A stretch of DNA of 64,000 nt. Origin: Shewanella avicenniae. Lineage in GTDB: Bacteria > Pseudomonadota > Gammaproteobacteria > Enterobacterales > Shewanellaceae. Both the position numbers and the translations under genes were made by a program. Location: positions 2,666,001 through 2,730,000 of the forward strand of contig NZ_CP071503.1 in the NCBI RefSeq assembly GCF_017354945.1, in the 5' to 3' direction. Below, one piece after another: positions 11,057 to 23,500 of this stretch. The notes below the pieces were generated by a model. The model saw nothing but the letters and a program-made list of their open reading frames with translations. It had not been told where the DNA came from and did not search any database. Every line of letters begins with the position of its first letter. Positions within the stretch are counted from its first letter, which is position 1.

Positions 11057-14000
11057 TCAAATAGTATCCGCACCCGGTTACTGCCGAGCATGGTTTCTAA
11101 CGCCAACATCAATTCATCGGATGGGTTAATCCGCCAGTCATCGCCCATTTTAAACCGCGCTTGGGCGTGGGATTGCTGATATTCAATCACTAGCGGCACA
11201 GCGCCATTACGCCATGGCGACACGGTTTGTTGCAGAGATTGCAGCCACTGCGGGGTAATTTTGGCGGCATCAAGTTTGAGTTCAACCGCTGAGGCAAAGT
11301 GATTGCGCGCCTCACTCATATCGATAATATTGCGCGCGGTCATGCGATTACCACCGGAGAAATCGTCAAAACTCACTTCACCTTCACAGATGAGAATGCG
11401 ATCTTGCTCAATCAAGTGGTTAAATTTCTCAAACGCTTCAGTGAACAGCATCACTTCAAGACGCGCACTCTTATCATCTAACGTTAGCAGCCCCATTTTT
11501 GAGCCGCGCTTGGTGGTCATAACCCGTGTCGCCACAACGAGACCCGCAACCTTGATGCTTTTACCGCGTTCAGTAGGATGGACTTCCTTCAAACGGGCAC
11601 TAGTGTATTGCTTCAGTTCATCTAAATATTGATTAATTGGGTGGCCCGTCAAATATAAGCCGAGGGTTTCTCGCTCCCCTTCCAACCAGATTTTGTCTGG
11701 CCACGGGGCGCAATCAACAAACTGCTGCTTAGCGTCAGTTGGGTCGTCATTGAGCAAACCAAACATGTCGTCTTGACCAATAGCGGCTGCTTTTGCATGT
11801 TGGTCGGCGGCTCTCAACGCCTCTGGCAAGGTGGCCATCATCGAGGCACGATGTGGCCCTAGACCATCAAGCGCCCCCGCACTGATCAGCCGTTCAATCA
11901 CCCGCTTATTCAGCTTTTTCAAATCGACACGGGCGCAGAAATCAAACATATCTTTGAATGGTCCCGATTTACGCGCTTCAATAATCGCTTCTACCGGCCC
12001 TTCACCAACCCCTTTGATAGCGCCGATGCCATAAACAATCTTTTGCCCGTCATCAACGGTGAACTTAAACAGCCCTTTGTTAACGTCTGGCGGAATGATG
12101 GTGAGCCCCATGCGATCGCACTCGTCCACCAAGGTCACGATCTTGTCGGTATTGTCCATATCGGCCGACATAACCGCGGCCATAAACTCTGACGGATAAT
12201 GGGTTTTCAACCACAGCGTTTGATACGACACTAAGGCGTATGCTGCCGAGTGTGATTTGTTAAAGCCGTAACCCGCGAATTTCTCTACCAAGTCGAAGAT
12301 TTTCATCGCCAACTCAGGATCAACCCCCTGCGACTCAGCACCACTGCGGAAAATATCCCGCTGTTTAGCCATCTCTTCAGGCTTTTTCTTACCCATCGCG
12401 CGACGCAACATATCCGCGCCACCGAGAGTATAACCCGCCAGCGCCTGTGCAATCTGCATTACCTGTTCTTGGTAAACAATAACGCCGTAGGTGGGCTCGA
12501 GGATCTCTTTTAGACACTCATGCTCAAAATCAGGATGAGGATAGGCCACCTTCGCCTGACCGTGTTTACGCGCGATAAAGTCGTCCACCATGCCCGATTC
12601 CAGCGGACCCGGACGGAACAAAGCCACCAACGCGATCATATCTTCGATGTTATCGGGTTGCAGACGCTTGATCAGATCTTTCATCCCGCGCGATTCAAGC
12701 TGGAACACCGCGGTGGTTTCATAGCGCTTCAGCATGCGGAACGATTCCGCATCAGCCACATCAATCGCCGCAATATCCACCGGCGGTTTACCTTCACGCG
12801 CTAAGCGTGGGTTGATCATAGCTAACGCCCACTCAATGATGGTGAGTGTTCGCAAACCTAGGAAGTCAAACTTCACCAGCCCCGCATATTCCACGTCACC
12901 TTTATCGAACTGGGTTACCGGGTTTTTACCCTCTGAATCACACAGTAACGGGCTAAAGTCAGTGATAGTGGTTGGCGAGATAACCACCCCACCAGCATGC
13001 TTACCTGAGTTACGAGTCACCCCTTCGAGCTTACGGCACATGTCGATAAGGTCGCGTACCTCTTCATCGGCTTCATAAGCCTCAGGGAGTGCAGGTTCTG
13101 CTGCAAACGCCTTTTCCAAGGTCATACCGGGCTCAGCAGGGATCATTTTTGAAATACGGTCAACAAAACCATAGGGATGCCCTAACACCCGTCCCACATC
13201 ACGAATTACCGCTTTAGCGGCCATAGTACCGAAGGTAATAATCTGCGATACCGCATCCCGGCCATACATATCGGCCACGTGGTCGATCACCTCGTCGCGG
13301 CGATCCATACAGAAGTCAACGTCGAAGTCGGGCATTGATACCCGCTCCGGGTTCAAAAAACGTTCGAACAGCAGGTCAAATTCGAGTGGATCGAGGTCGG
13401 TAATTTTTAGTGCATAGGCCACCAACGAGCCCGCACCAGAACCACGCCCTGGGCCTACAGGGATGCCATGGTCTTTCGCCCACTGAATAAACTCCATCAC
13501 AATGAGGAAGTAACCGGGGAATCCCATCTGGTTAATCACACCGAGTTCGACGTCTAAACGCTCATCATAAGCAGGACGCTGCTTTAAACGCTCTGCCTCA
13601 TCCGGAAACAAAAACGCTAACCGTTCCTCTAACCCTTGCTTGGATTTATGTACCAAGAAGTCGGCTGTGGACATATCGCCGGTGGGAAAGTTTGGCAAAA
13701 AATATTCGTGCAAACGCACGGTAACATTACAGCGTTTTGCTATCTCTACCGTGTTTCGTAACGCTTCAGGAATATCCTCAAACAGCGCACACATTTCAGC
13801 TTCAGATTTAAAATACTGCTGGTCGCTGTATCTTTTTGGTCGGCGCGGATCAGCAAGGGTAAAACCATCGTGAATTGCCACCCGGATTTCATGCGCTTCA
13901 AAGTCATCTTGCTTCAAAAATACCACTTGGTTAGTGGCAACAACCGGTAAACCGAACTGCGCCGCAGCGTCTACCGCCAAATGCAGGTAACGTTCTTCGT

Positions 14001-14529
14001 CAGGGCGGCCAGTACGCAGCAATTCAAGATAATAACGATCAGGAAAATGTTGCTGATAGAAGCTAATCAGTTCAGCTGCTTGTTGATTGTTGCCTTTAAG
14101 CAGAGCTCGCCCCACATCTCCATCACGGCCACCGGAGAGTAGAATCACCCCTTCACCGTGCTCGATGAGCCATTCTTGGTCAATCGCCGCACGGTCGCCT
14201 ACATAGCCTCGAAGATAAGACTTACTCGTCAATTGGGTCAGGTTCTGATAACCCTCATTGGTCATCGCGATGGCAGTTAGACTGCAAAACTCCCCTTCAA
14301 AGCCGGGGACAACGACCCATAAGTCCAAACCTATGATCGGTTTTATTCCGCTATCGTGACAGCCGCTATAAAACTTCACCAAACCACACATGTTGTTTTG
14401 GTCAGTAATCGCAACCGCGGGCATGCCTTCGCTGACAGTTTTGGCAAGGATAGGCTTTACCTTTGCCAAGCCATCAGTCATAGAAAAATCACTGTGGACA
14501 CGAAGATGAATAAAACGAGGTTCGGCCAT
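11053..14529 (-). CDS. dnaE: DNA polymerase III alpha subunit
   Basis: The 1158-residue catalytic subunit of the replicative polymerase. The N-terminal PHP domain starts [19 protein letters not shown], and the catalytic aspartates sit in [16 protein letters not shown] and [17 protein letters not shown] helix-hairpin-helix region, an OB fold ([20 protein letters not shown]) and the C-terminal tail follow. Length matches E. coli (1160). It lies between rnhB and tilS in the lpxB-rnhB-dnaE operon order. Confidence 0.98.
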   Translation of the reverse strand: MAEPRFIHLRVHSDFSMTDGLAKVKPILAKTVSEGMPAVAITDQNNMCGLVKFYSGCHDSGIKPIIGLDLWVVVPGFEGEFCSLTAIAMTNEGYQNLTQLTSKSYLRGYVGDRAAIDQEWLIEHGEGVILLSGGRDGDVGRALLKGNNQQAAELISFYQQHFPDRYYLELLRTGRPDEERYLHLAVDAAAQFGLPVVATNQVVFLKQDDFEAHEIRVAIHDGFTLADPRRPKRYSDQQYFKSEAEMCALFEDIPEALRNTVEIAKRCNVTVRLHEYFLPNFPTGDMSTADFLVHKSKQGLEERLAFLFPDEAERLKQRPAYDERLDVELGVINQMGFPGYFLIVMEFIQWAKDHGIPVGPGRGSGAGSLVAYALKITDLDPLEFDLLFERFLNPERVSMPDFDVDFCMDRRDEVIDHVADMYGRDAVSQIITFGTMAAKAVIRDVGRVLGHPYGFVDRISKMIPAEPGMTLEKAFAAEPALPEAYEADEEVRDLIDMCRKLEGVTRNSGKHAGGVVISPTTITDFSPLLCDSEGKNPVTQFDKGDVEYAGLVKFDFLGLRTLTIIEWALAMINPRLAREGKPPVDIAAIDVADAESFRMLKRYETTAVFQLESRGMKDLIKRLQPDNIEDMIALVALFRPGPLESGMVDDFIARKHGQAKVAYPHPDFEHECLKEILEPTYGVIVYQEQVMQIAQALAGYTLGGADMLRRAMGKKKPEEMAKQRDIFRSGAESQGVDPELAMKIFDLVEKFAGYGFNKSHSAAYALVSYQTLWLKTHYPSEFMAAVMSADMDNTDKIVTLVDECDRMGLTIIPPDVNKGLFKFTVDDGQKIVYGIGAIKGVGEGPVEAIIEARKSGPFKDMFDFCARVDLKKLNKRVIERLISAGALDGLGPHRASMMATLPEALRAADQHAKAAAIGQDDMFGLLNDDPTDAKQQFVDCAPWPDKIWLEGERETLGLYLTGHPINQYLDELKQYTSARLKEVHPTERGKSIKVAGLVVATRVMTTKRGSKMGLLTLDDKSARLEVMLFTEAFEKFNHLIEQDRILICEGEVSFDDFSGGNRMTARNIIDMSEARNHFASAVELKLDAAKITPQWLQSLQQTVSPWRNGAVPLVIEYQQSHAQARFKMGDDWRINPSDELMLALETMLGSNRVRILFE

Positions 14530-14611
14530 TCGAATATCTGCTTGTTTTTCAATGAATGATAAATTGGGTATGCCGCTATGCTACCGCATGCGGCATAGAG
14601 CTCAAGCGCTT

Positions 14612-15232
14612 TTATGCCAAACCGAGTGCTTGGCGGACAGGTTTAAAGCTACGGCGATGTTCAGCTAATACACCGTGCTGAGCAATGGCGTCGAAATGCG
14701 CCTTGGTTGGATAACCTTTATGTTTAGCAAAACCAAATTGCGGATAAAGCTTATCTAGCGCTTCCATTTCGCGATCGCGAGTGACTTTAGCAATAATTGA
14801 AGCCGCACTAATAGCAGCGACCAAACCATCCCCTTTGACTATGGCATCTGCCGCGATACCGGAAAAGTCAGGAGTACGGTTACCATCCACCAAAACCCGC
14901 TCTGGGCGAATTGCTAACCCAGCGACCGCTCGCTGCATCGCCAGCATGGTGGCATGCAAAATATTGAGCTCATCAATTTCGGCAGGTGAAGCACGCCCAA
15001 CGCTGTAAGCCAGTGCTTGTTCGATGATGATGTCGTACAAGGCATCACGCTTTTTATCGCTGAGTTTTTTGGAATCATTCAAGCCCACTATTGGCTTGCT
15101 CGGATCTAATATTACCGCGGCAGTCACCACATCGCCGACTAATGGACCACGGCCAACCTCATCAACGCCTGCGACAATCCCCGGCTCTAATACCAGTAGT
15201 TGCTCTGCGGTAATCTGCTTATAAATCGCCAT
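14612..15232 (-). CDS. rnhB: Ribonuclease HII
   Basis: A 206-residue enzyme that cuts RNA in RNA-DNA hybrids and at single ribonucleotides in DNA. The catalytic motif [20 protein letters not shown] and the later aspartate VLVDGNRTP are visible, and [15 protein letters not shown] is characteristic. It begins four bases after the lpxB stop, so the two genes are cotranscribed. Confidence 0.96.
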   Translation of the reverse strand: MAIYKQITAEQLLVLEPGIVAGVDEVGRGPLVGDVVTAAVILDPSKPIVGLNDSKKLSDKKRDALYDIIIEQALAYSVGRASPAEIDELNILHATMLAMQRAVAGLAIRPERVLVDGNRTPDFSGIAADAIVKGDGLVAAISAASIIAKVTRDREMEALDKLYPQFGFAKHKGYPTKAHFDAIAQHGVLAEHRRSFKPVRQALGLA

Positions 15233-15235
15233 GAA

Positions 15236-16411
15236 TTAAGCATCCTTCTGTGGGATATTAAGTAGAGCCTCGACGGCATCAGCTGCTTTCTCACTGGCAT
15301 TTTGTTTAAGGCGTTGATGCAGTTCAGTGAACGTCTGCTCGAGCAGTCGAGGATCACCGTTCAACTGTTGAGTGACTTCATCCGCCAAGCGGGTTGGATT
15401 GCATTCATGTTGAATAAGCTCAGGCACCAACTCACGCCCAGCCAGCAAATTAGGCAATGAAAAATGACGAATTTTGATCATCAACTTGGCAATTTGATAA
15501 GTGATAGGGCTAACTTTGTAGCCGACGACCATCGGCCGCTTCACTAGCATCGCCTCCAAGGTGGCTGTGCCCGATGCCAGCAGAATACAATCAGCGGCAG
15601 CCATCACTTCACGCGAATAACCATCAATCAAGCTGATTTCCAAATCTGGGGCAAACTGCTTGAGTGCGCTAACAAACTGTTCACGACGTTTAGCATTAAC
15701 CAACGGCGTCACAAATTTAATATCAGGAAAGCGCTGTTTCACCAGCTTGGCCGCTTCTAAGAACGGCTCAGCCAACATGCCCATCTCTCCACCACGGGAG
15801 CCCGGCAAAATGGCCAGATATTCAGCCTCAACCTCAAGACCAAGTGCAGCGCGCGCTGCGGCTTTATCTGAAACCAACGGAATATCATCCGCCAGTGTAT
15901 GGCCAACAAAGGTACACGGAACCTGATGTTGATCGTAAAACGCCTTTTCAAACGGCAACAGTGCCAACACCATATTGGTTGCCTTAGCAATTTTGAAAAT
16001 ACGTTTTTGCCGCCATGCCCATACCGAAGGGCTAACGTAATGCACGGTTTTAATGCCCTGGTGCTTTAACTTGAGCTCTAGGCCGATATTAAAGTCAGGT
16101 GCATCAATACCAATAAAGCAGTCAGGTTGTAAGGCGGTGATTTGTTCAACCAATGACGCGCGGATTTTGAACAGTCTAGGCAGATGTGCCAATACTTCGG
16201 CAATCCCCATCAGCGACAACTCTTCCATCGCAAACAGAGACTCAAAACCTAAGGCTTCCATGCGTGGCCCACCAATGCCAACAAAACGCGCATCGGGGAA
16301 GCGCTGTTTAAGTTCAGCAACTAAACCTGCACCTAAAATATCGCCGGAGACTTCTCCGGCGACTAGGGCGAATGTCTTTACATTATTGTTTTTCAAATCT
16401 TTTTTCGTCAT
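15236..16411 (-). CDS. lpxB: Lipid-A-disaccharide synthase
   Basis: This enzyme joins UDP-2,3-diacylglucosamine and lipid X to form the lipid A disaccharide at the inner membrane. Motifs seen are [51 protein letters not shown] and [14 protein letters not shown] chose the ATG at 16411 (391 residues), with 16420 as the alternative. The frame is open to 16528, but that start would lie inside the promoter described next. Neither start has a strong Shine-Dalgarno. The usual upstream neighbour lpxA is not here: the prophage begins about 120 bases upstream, so the lpxB-rnhB-dnaE-tilS run is cut off from lpxD-fabZ-lpxA. Confidence 0.93.
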   Translation of the reverse strand: MTKKDLKNNNVKTFALVAGEVSGDILGAGLVAELKQRFPDARFVGIGGPRMEALGFESLFAMEELSLMGIAEVLAHLPRLFKIRASLVEQITALQPDCFIGIDAPDFNIGLELKLKHQGIKTVHYVSPSVWAWRQKRIFKIAKATNMVLALLPFEKAFYDQHQVPCTFVGHTLADDIPLVSDKAAARAALGLEVEAEYLAILPGSRGGEMGMLAEPFLEAAKLVKQRFPDIKFVTPLVNAKRREQFVSALKQFAPDLEISLIDGYSREVMAAADCILLASGTATLEAMLVKRPMVVGYKVSPITYQIAKLMIKIRHFSLPNLLAGRELVPELIQHECNPTRLADEVTQQLNGDPRLLEQTFTELHQRLKQNASEKAADAVEALLNIPQKDA

Positions 16412-16498
16412 TGAAAACATTGCTTTTTCATTTGGGGTACTCACTGGGGTACTCAAACCATTTTCTCTAGGTTGCGTACCTTCGCGTAAATTGGGGTG

Positions 16499-16527
16499 AT
16501 TATATAGGAGTGAGATCTTGTTGTGCA
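16499..16527 (-). promoter_or_regulatory. Sigma-70 promoter for the lpxB operon
   Basis: On the minus strand a perfect -10 TATAAT (16504-16499) is 17 bases from a -35-like TGCACA (16527-16522, four of six consensus bases). It lies between the prophage terminator and lpxB, giving a leader of about 70-80 bases. It is the only good promoter candidate for lpxB now that the prophage separates it from its normal upstream genes. Confidence 0.65.
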
Positions 16528-16531
16528 CCCT

Positions 16532-16562
16532 AAAAAAAGAGGCTCCAAGGTGGAGCCTCTAA
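16532..16562 (-). terminator. Rho-independent terminator ending the prophage late operon
   Basis: Stem AGAGGCTCC, short loop, GGAGCCTCT, then seven T residues on the minus strand, downstream of the last phage gene. It insulates lpxB from phage transcription and marks the approximate left end of the prophage. Confidence 0.9.
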
Positions 16563-16608
16563 TAACACCGGTTAATGTCGTGTGGTTTTTGGGGGATTCA
16601 CGGTTGGG

Positions 16609-16884
16609 TTATTTTGGCGGGGCCGGTGTGTTGTTGTCGACGTTGTTGTCGTCTTGTTCTTCTTCCTGTTCTTGCTGTTTGGCCTTTTGTGCCAGATCGG
16701 CGATATAGCCGAGTAGCTGCTCGGCGCTGCCGTCTTTAAATCCTGAAGCGTTAACGATTGCCTGTATTAATTCACCTGATTGGTTTAACTGCTCTTGGGT
16801 GTCAAATAGTCGCGCTTTTAGTGCTGTGATGATCGCGTTTGGATCTTGTTGTGACATTGGCTGGCGTTGGTTCTCGTTGTCCAT
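16609..16884 (-). CDS. Small phage protein at the end of the tail operon
   Basis: A 91-residue, very acidic and glutamine-rich protein with a central helical segment that could form a coiled coil (ITALKARLFDTQEQLNQSGE) and a disordered tail of E/Q/D/N then P. It is the last gene before the terminator, 11 bases after the preceding small gene. Small proteins in this place, behind tail-tip genes, often assist fibre assembly, but no family is recognised. Confidence 0.55.
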   Translation of the reverse strand: MDNENQRQPMSQQDPNAIITALKARLFDTQEQLNQSGELIQAIVNASGFKDGSAEQLLGYIADLAQKAKQQEQEEEQDDNNVDNNTPAPPK

Positions 16885-16895
16885 CTTCTTACCTG

Positions 16896-17114
16896 TTAGT
16901 TACTTGGATAGGTGCGAGTAATGCGGCCACCATTAATTACCGCCTCTACTGATGTAGTGGTTCTAACGGTTGAATTGCCGTCCATCATGTCGACGTAAAT
17001 ATTGCCGCTGTGAAAACGCGCCTCAGGTATTGCGGCGAGGAAGGTTTCGACGGCTGCGGTGATCTCGTCGTTCATTGCCTGCTGCGCTTGTTCAAGTTCT
17101 GTCGCGGTTGTCAT
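16896..17114 (-). CDS. Small phage hypothetical protein
   Basis: A 72-residue soluble protein. A helical N-terminal half (TELEQAQQAMNDEITAAVET) is followed by a beta-rich half (SGNIYVDMMDGNSTVRTTTS). It lies in the tail-end gene cluster on the late strand. The 113 bases upstream (17115-17227) hold no gene that I see. Function unknown. Confidence 0.5.
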   Translation of the reverse strand: MTTATELEQAQQAMNDEITAAVETFLAAIPEARFHSGNIYVDMMDGNSTVRTTTSVEAVINGGRITRTYPSN

Positions 17115-17227
17115 TGTCCTGCTCCATACCGTTTGGGTGGCTACAGACTAGATCTTGGGTTCACCTGTCGTCACCCTGCGGAATTTCCAAACATTGCTGA
17201 TCGATTTTTTATCACCCGTTCACCATT

Positions 17228-17572
17228 TTAAGTGAGTGGGTATCGCTGTTTGATTGCCGCTACCGCCTCCCGCCAACGTTGTTCACTCTCTGGGGTCTGG
17301 TCATATTGGTATTCCATATAAAGCGGGTCTGATTCTGCCGCATATGCAGCTTTCCGCTGGGCGATTGCTTTCTTGCGCTTCGCTTCGGCGCAATCGCACC
17401 ATGTTCCTGTCTCTGGGGAGTAGACTTTGCCTCGATACTTAAATGTCGTGTCGAATGGGATTTCGTACCAATTCTCTAAGTCGTCGGGAACCGGCCAAAC
17501 CTGCACATTTCTACAAGTGGCCTTGTCCACATAGGCAACTTTGAAGTGTTCGTCGTTTGCCTCTGGAGTCAT
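17228..17572 (-). CDS. Phage protein downstream of the tail tip, possible fibre assembly factor
   Basis: A 114-residue protein. Its start codon overlaps the stop of the giant tail protein by one base (TAATG), so it is translationally coupled to it. It has a compact N-terminal region with conserved-looking aromatics (NWYEIPFDTTFKYRGKVYSP) and a basic helical C-terminus. The position matches that of tail fibre assembly chaperones in lambdoid phages, but I do not recognise the family and the role is an inference. Confidence 0.5.
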   Translation of the reverse strand: MTPEANDEHFKVAYVDKATCRNVQVWPVPDDLENWYEIPFDTTFKYRGKVYSPETGTWCDCAEAKRKKAIAQRKAAYAAESDPLYMEYQYDQTPESEQRWREAVAAIKQRYPLT

Positions 17573-20500
17573 TAGCTAACTTTCTCCTTAATGTTTACGC
17601 CCCATACTCGGTGGACAACACCGTTCTCTGAACCAAGTACCAGCGTTCTCAAGCCTGACAGTGAAACCGTCCAGTAGCGCGAGTCATTACTGAATAGGAA
17701 GAACCGCTGGTTATCCACGTTGGTAATATCCATTTGAACCGCATAGGTTGGGATCACGTTAGTCACCAATTGGTCGTCACCGTCGTCTGCGCCTGCTACG
17801 ACTAGGAACTCGTATTTGTTGTAATCGTCGGCGAGCGTGATGTTTCCTGACCCTAAACCGGCTGCGTTGTAATAGAGCTGGGTATATTCCAGTTGTGATC
17901 TGATCTCTTTGAACGCTGGCGATTGACCTTCGAATCGAGTCACGCGCATTGTGGTTGGTGTACCAGATACACGGGTAACGCGAATTGTATAAACCTGCGA
18001 ACTGGCGGCACTGGTGTCGGTTAACTGCTCGTTGATGGTCAGAACAGCACTAGCATCGTATAAACCTAGTTCGCCGTCATACCAGTTGTTAGCTGTACCT
18101 GTGTAGGTCTTATCTAGCAGCTTTGTACCTGCGGTTGTACCTCTGAAAACTTCCAGCTTCCAAATTGGCACTGAGTAAGCAGGGAATGTTGGCGACATAA
18201 CGTATGCTGAGGCTGTCATGCTCAAACTGAGGTTTACCTTACCGGCTAGAGTTGAGATCGCGGCTAGTGCCAATGTACCGCCGCTGCTCAGTGTGGTGGT
18301 TGCTGCCGATTGCTGATTGCCTGAGGTTGTACCGATGTAATAAGGGTTAATTTGTCGGCGCGCTTCTTCTTGGATCGAGTCAATATCGACGGTGTCTTTG
18401 CTCAATTTACCGTTAAAGAAGCCATTACCCTCCGTGTCAACGTAGAAAATATCCTCTGTTACGTTGTTGTTTGCGTCGATCTTGGCGAGGTGAAGCGGCC
18501 TGTTAGCATCTGGGGCGATCTTAAAGCTAGTTCTGATCCCGTTGGTTTCGGTGATGCTGTTTACCTGCAAATGCTTGGCGTTGATCGCGCCTGCTGCGAT
18601 CCAGTTTGCGGTGATCACGTCCTCTAATCCGGCCGGAGGCGTATCTGGGAGGAAGTCGTCCCAAGTCATAACCTTGGCGTTTGCACCACCAGTACCCCAA
18701 GATGTAGCCCTAAGCGTACCAGTCACATCAGCACCAGCAGACGTGGTTGTGATGCGCGTTGCGCCGTTATAGTGGATTAGCGTTGAGCCGTTCTTGGATG
18801 AGTACAAGCCCCACTTAGTGACAGACCCCCAATACAGTCCCATAGCTGAGCCGCTACTCATAAACTGCGCGTCATTGTTTAGCGCCAGCCCGTAATAGCC
18901 CCCCTTGGCGTAACCAGACACGTTTATTGTACTGTGCGAAGCGCCTGTGGCCCCAATAACACCACCGTTGCTTGCGATGGTGTAGGTAGAAGCGTTTACA
19001 CCGCCTGCTGTGTAGATAGCGTCATATGCTGTGTTGTCTACATAGAATTTTTTAGTGCCATAGGTGCGAACCCATGTTGAGTCGGCCATGTAAATGCCAC
19101 CGCCATAGGTGGCATTAAACCATCCCGTACTGCCTGATGAACGGAACCAGTTTGAACAGCTGAAGGAGTTCGTTACACCTGAGTCGTAGCCAGTGTAAAA
19201 ACGTAGGCCGCTAATAGTCCCGCTAAAACTGGCATTGCCACCCCCATCAATACGGCCAATCTGCCCTTGGGCACCATTACCGAAGTAAACGCCATTGGTG
19301 CCAGCGTACCAGTTGAAGTAAGCCGCAAAGCTACCAGCGGCGGCGTCTAAGTGCAGGTTGCCATTTGTTGTTGTAACGCCTGCTGTGTTTGCATCCCCAG
19401 AATATCCATTGCCGCCAATTCGTAGGTATTTCCCCCAACTACCGTTAGGCCCGAATGTGAGCGTGTTATTTCCCGAAATAGTCGAACTTGTATTAATCCC
19501 CACGGCGTATGCGGTGTAATTGCTTGAATGCAAGATCTCTTTCCAAGCCCACCAGTTGTCCGTCACATCACGCAGCGAGCGGAAGTAAAGCTCAACTCCT
19601 GAACCCGTCCAAGATGCGGCAATCTCTGCCATACCAGCACCGCCACGCCCAAAGCCAAGCACAGACCAATACGAAGTTGGCGTGCTGTCCCCTAGTGATG
19701 CGTTGTGGACGTTGTAAGTGAATACACCATTACCGTTGGTGTTACGTGTGCCAGTAGCTGGGGCTGATAGCGCACCTTTCGATACGAGCTCGACAATACT
19801 TATGTTGGCCGTACCATCAAAGTTGACGTTGTTGATTGATCGCGCTGTTTGCAGGCGCGTTGCGGTGTTGGCGTTACCGTTTAGCGCCCCATTAAAGGTC
19901 GGCGCTGTTACTGAACCAGCAAGCGTTAAGCGTCTGTTGGCTGGGTTATACATCATGTGGTTCGTTGACTTATACAACGTGTTACCTGACATATTCTCCC
20001 AAACTACAGGATATTCGACGTCGTTGGTTGTGTGCTCACGAACAGACGCATAAGATGCGTTACCGCTGATGTTAATACCCCAAGTTCCTGACGCACCGCC
20101 GCCAGTAAGGGTAGGCGCATAACCGTTAAAGTTATTAGTGGCAAGCGGGCGTGGAATATCCGTTGTGCCCCACGCGCGAGTGCCAGTAACAGCCTGCGGC
20201 GCTTCACCAACCTGATAAACATTGTTCATTTGCCGCGCATAGATTCGGTACTGAATAACCTGATACGCGGTTAATTGCACGTAGACCTTAACAGTGCCAT
20301 CGGTTTGGGTATAGAAAAGAACAGGACAGTTACCCTCAGAGCTGTACCCAGTAACCTTTAATCCCTCACGGTTCGTCGCAGTAATCTTGAAGTGAGTTCT
20401 GGTCGCCGTCCAAGCACCCCACACACCCTCAATGGTGAATGTGTCGTATGTGGCAGCGGTAGACGCTGGCATAACAGCGACTAAATGTGTCTCCGTGGTG

Positions 20501-23500
20501 TTCCCGTTGTAGTAGAACGAAGCATCAACGTAGCTGCCAAAAATATCCTCTAGCGACCATGAATAGTTCGCAGAGCCATTTACAGTTTTACCTCCACGGC
20601 CAATAGTGATTGTGCGTCCTGAGCCCCAATAGCTTGTAGTGATGTTGCCACCGCCATTGAAGCTGCTGCCGTTAATGGTGCGAGCGGTCTGCAACGTTGT
20701 AGCTGTAGCAGCGTTTCCACTAATGCCAATATTCCAAGTTCCTGTCGCACCGCCGCCTGTATTGGTTGGCGAGAAGCTGTTGTAGTTGCTTGAGTCGAGA
20801 ATAGTTCTCCACGATTGATACGTGCCAGCCTCAGCGCGGCGCTGGTATAGGTTGCCGTCACTTGAGAACGCTAATTGGTGAGTATAGTTGCCGCTGTGTG
20901 TGCCTGCGGTCAACACGGCGTTGGCGTTATGAACAACTGGTGGTCTATTGGTTGATGATGAACTGAAATGCTCATATGAAATGTCACCCGCAGCGGTATA
21001 GAAGTTCAGGTCAATCGTCTGCCAGCTTGCATTGCTATACAGCGTCTTTGACGCAATGTTCCAGTTACCACTTGCACCAGCACCAGTTAGCGATGGGACA
21101 CCAATTTCAGTAAGTGACCAAGACACATTAGCGGAACCGTTCACAGACTTACCTGTGCCGCCGATCGTTAGTGTTCTGCCAGTTCCCCAATAGCTTGTTG
21201 TGATGTTGCTACCACCATTGAAGCTAGTGCCGTTAATGGTGCGAGCTGTCTGCAAAGTAGTCGCTGTGGCTGCGTTGCCTGTAGTCGTTGTCGCAGTTGC
21301 TGCGTTACCCGTAATTGATATACCCCAAGTTCCGCTTGCCCCACCACCTGTCTTGGTTGGTACATAGTTGTTGTAATTGCTCGAATGGATGAATGTCTTG
21401 CCTGAACTGTGGCTTATATCGCCACCCATCATCATTTTGAAGTACTCAGTGGCGTAGTTGTCGTTGCCACCCATAGCAACAAAGAAACCAGTGTCACCTA
21501 CACCCCATGAGCTAGGAGCTTTATACAGACCTGTGTATAGGTTTGTTCTGTAACCGCTTGAATACGTCGCGTATTGATGAGTAAGCGCCATAAACGCTGG
21601 GGTAGTACCAATACTGCCGCCAACCGCAACAATTGGAGCGCCTGCTGACAAGGTTAGGTCAGTTACTGCCGCCGCTTGATATGGTGTTTTAACGAATAAG
21701 TTGCCAGTAAGCGTTCCACCTGCCAGAGGTAAGTAGCTATGCGAGTGGTTGCCTGCTGCGTAGTTCGTGCTGCCGGTGCCGATGTTGCGATTGTTTGGCG
21801 AGTAGACGCGCTGCCCGTTGTCGTATAGCTGGCCGCTTGAATCGGCGATTTGCTTGGCGTAGTTGGCAACGTATAGGCCGCCGCTAACTACTGTTGCGCC
21901 TCGGTTTTGCGAGTCGCTAACGGTTAATACCTTTGTGCCGCTGTTGGCTAGTGATTCAACTAAAACACCGCCAGAACTGCCGATTGTCTCGGTAACTGTC
22001 AGCGAAATGGTGCCGCCGCTGGTGCTTTGATAGAAGTTGGCCGGAGCCCAAGATCCCGACACGTTTGAAACGGTGAACCAATACTCGTAATCGCTGCCGC
22101 CGCTTGGTAGTGGGCACTGAATTACGGTGTCGATTCTTATGTCTGAGTAGTGCTCGTCAGGCTCGCCGCCTGCGTGTAAGTTGTGCGACGTGCCGGTGTA
22201 GGTGGTGTCGTTGATTAGTTCGCTGGTGCCACCAACTGCTTTACGGTAGATCTGGACGCGACAGCTTGGCGCTGCTGCGTTGCCCATGTAGCCGTATTGG
22301 ATAGGAATACCGCCGTTTATTTTCAGGCGCACTTGTGTTGAGGCGCCACCTGATGAAATTACTTCGTCGCCTGTCTCTGGGCTGCCGTTTACTGATGCGG
22401 CGTAGTACGTACCGGCGACAACGGGGTTTTGCGATTTGGTTCTGGTGCCACCAGTCACCGTAGCGTCTGGATCGGTTTGAACAAGCCGGTCGCGGAATTC
22501 TGGCGATAGGTCGCCCCATTTGATTTGGCCTGCCTTGGCCAGCGTGAAGTCACCCTCGATTACGGTGTGCCCGAGTCGTGCGGTTCGGCTGTTCGGGTCG
22601 TTTACGTCCTCGACGTTAACGATCGTCCCTGCCTCGATGGTAGAAACTCGCGCTTTGTTCATCCAAACGATGCCGTTAACGATTGAGAACGGCATGATCC
22701 CGTCGGCGCTGCCGTCGTCGAAGCCTAGTTGATCAGCTGTGAACTTGATTGATGTGCCGCTAGGGCTGGCGGTAGCGCCAAAGCCTGCAACCTTGCCGTT
22801 TGCCTGCACTTTTAACGAGTAGTAAGCCTCGTTTTCTACTGCGGACATACGCTGCTCGACGGCCGATACTCGGTCGGCTTTCGCGTAGGCAATTAAATCT
22901 GTGCTTGTCGCATAATCAGCATTAGCTAGTTGTGTCGATGTGACATAACTTTCTAATGTGATGTTTAGGTCGCTCGTTTTGACATAGGCAGTTAACTCGC
23001 TGTTCTTGGCGTAGTCGGCACTCACCAGCGCACTTTGAGTAACAAAGGTTTGCAGCGTTGTATTCAGACTCGTCGCTGTGACATATGATGTCATTTCTTC
23101 ACGAGTGGCAAAATCCTTAGCTTCTAGTTGTTGGGTGGTGACGTACGCGCCCATTTGACTGCCTGTGACATAATCGGCCTCTATGTTTTGCAAACGCACT
23201 AGAACGCCGGTCACAGGTTTGTCGATTAAGTCGATACGCGATTTAAGCCCATTGTCTAATTTCTCGTTGGTGATCCAGCCGGTCGCACTGAAATCGTAAA
23301 CTCGCGCAGGTATTTGTTCGCCCTGCTCGTTCCGTACCGTGATCGAGTAAGTGCCGTCGCCGTTGTCGGTGATGGTTGTCCCGTAGGTCTTGGCGACGGT
23401 GATCTCGAATGTGGCGAATACTTCCGGCGTCCATCGGCCGTTAATGGCTCGCGCCCGAATGTAAGCGCCGTATGTGCCGATCCCCAAACCGTCGACGTTG

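Noticed and set aside
16412..16528. N-terminal extension of lpxB to 16528
   Set aside because: It would put the start codon inside the -35 region of the predicted promoter, and the added residues do not look like LpxB.
19880..21360. Regular repeats as a possible CRISPR array
   Set aside because: The repeats are long, imperfect and in frame in the tail fibre gene; there are no uniform spacers and no cas genes.
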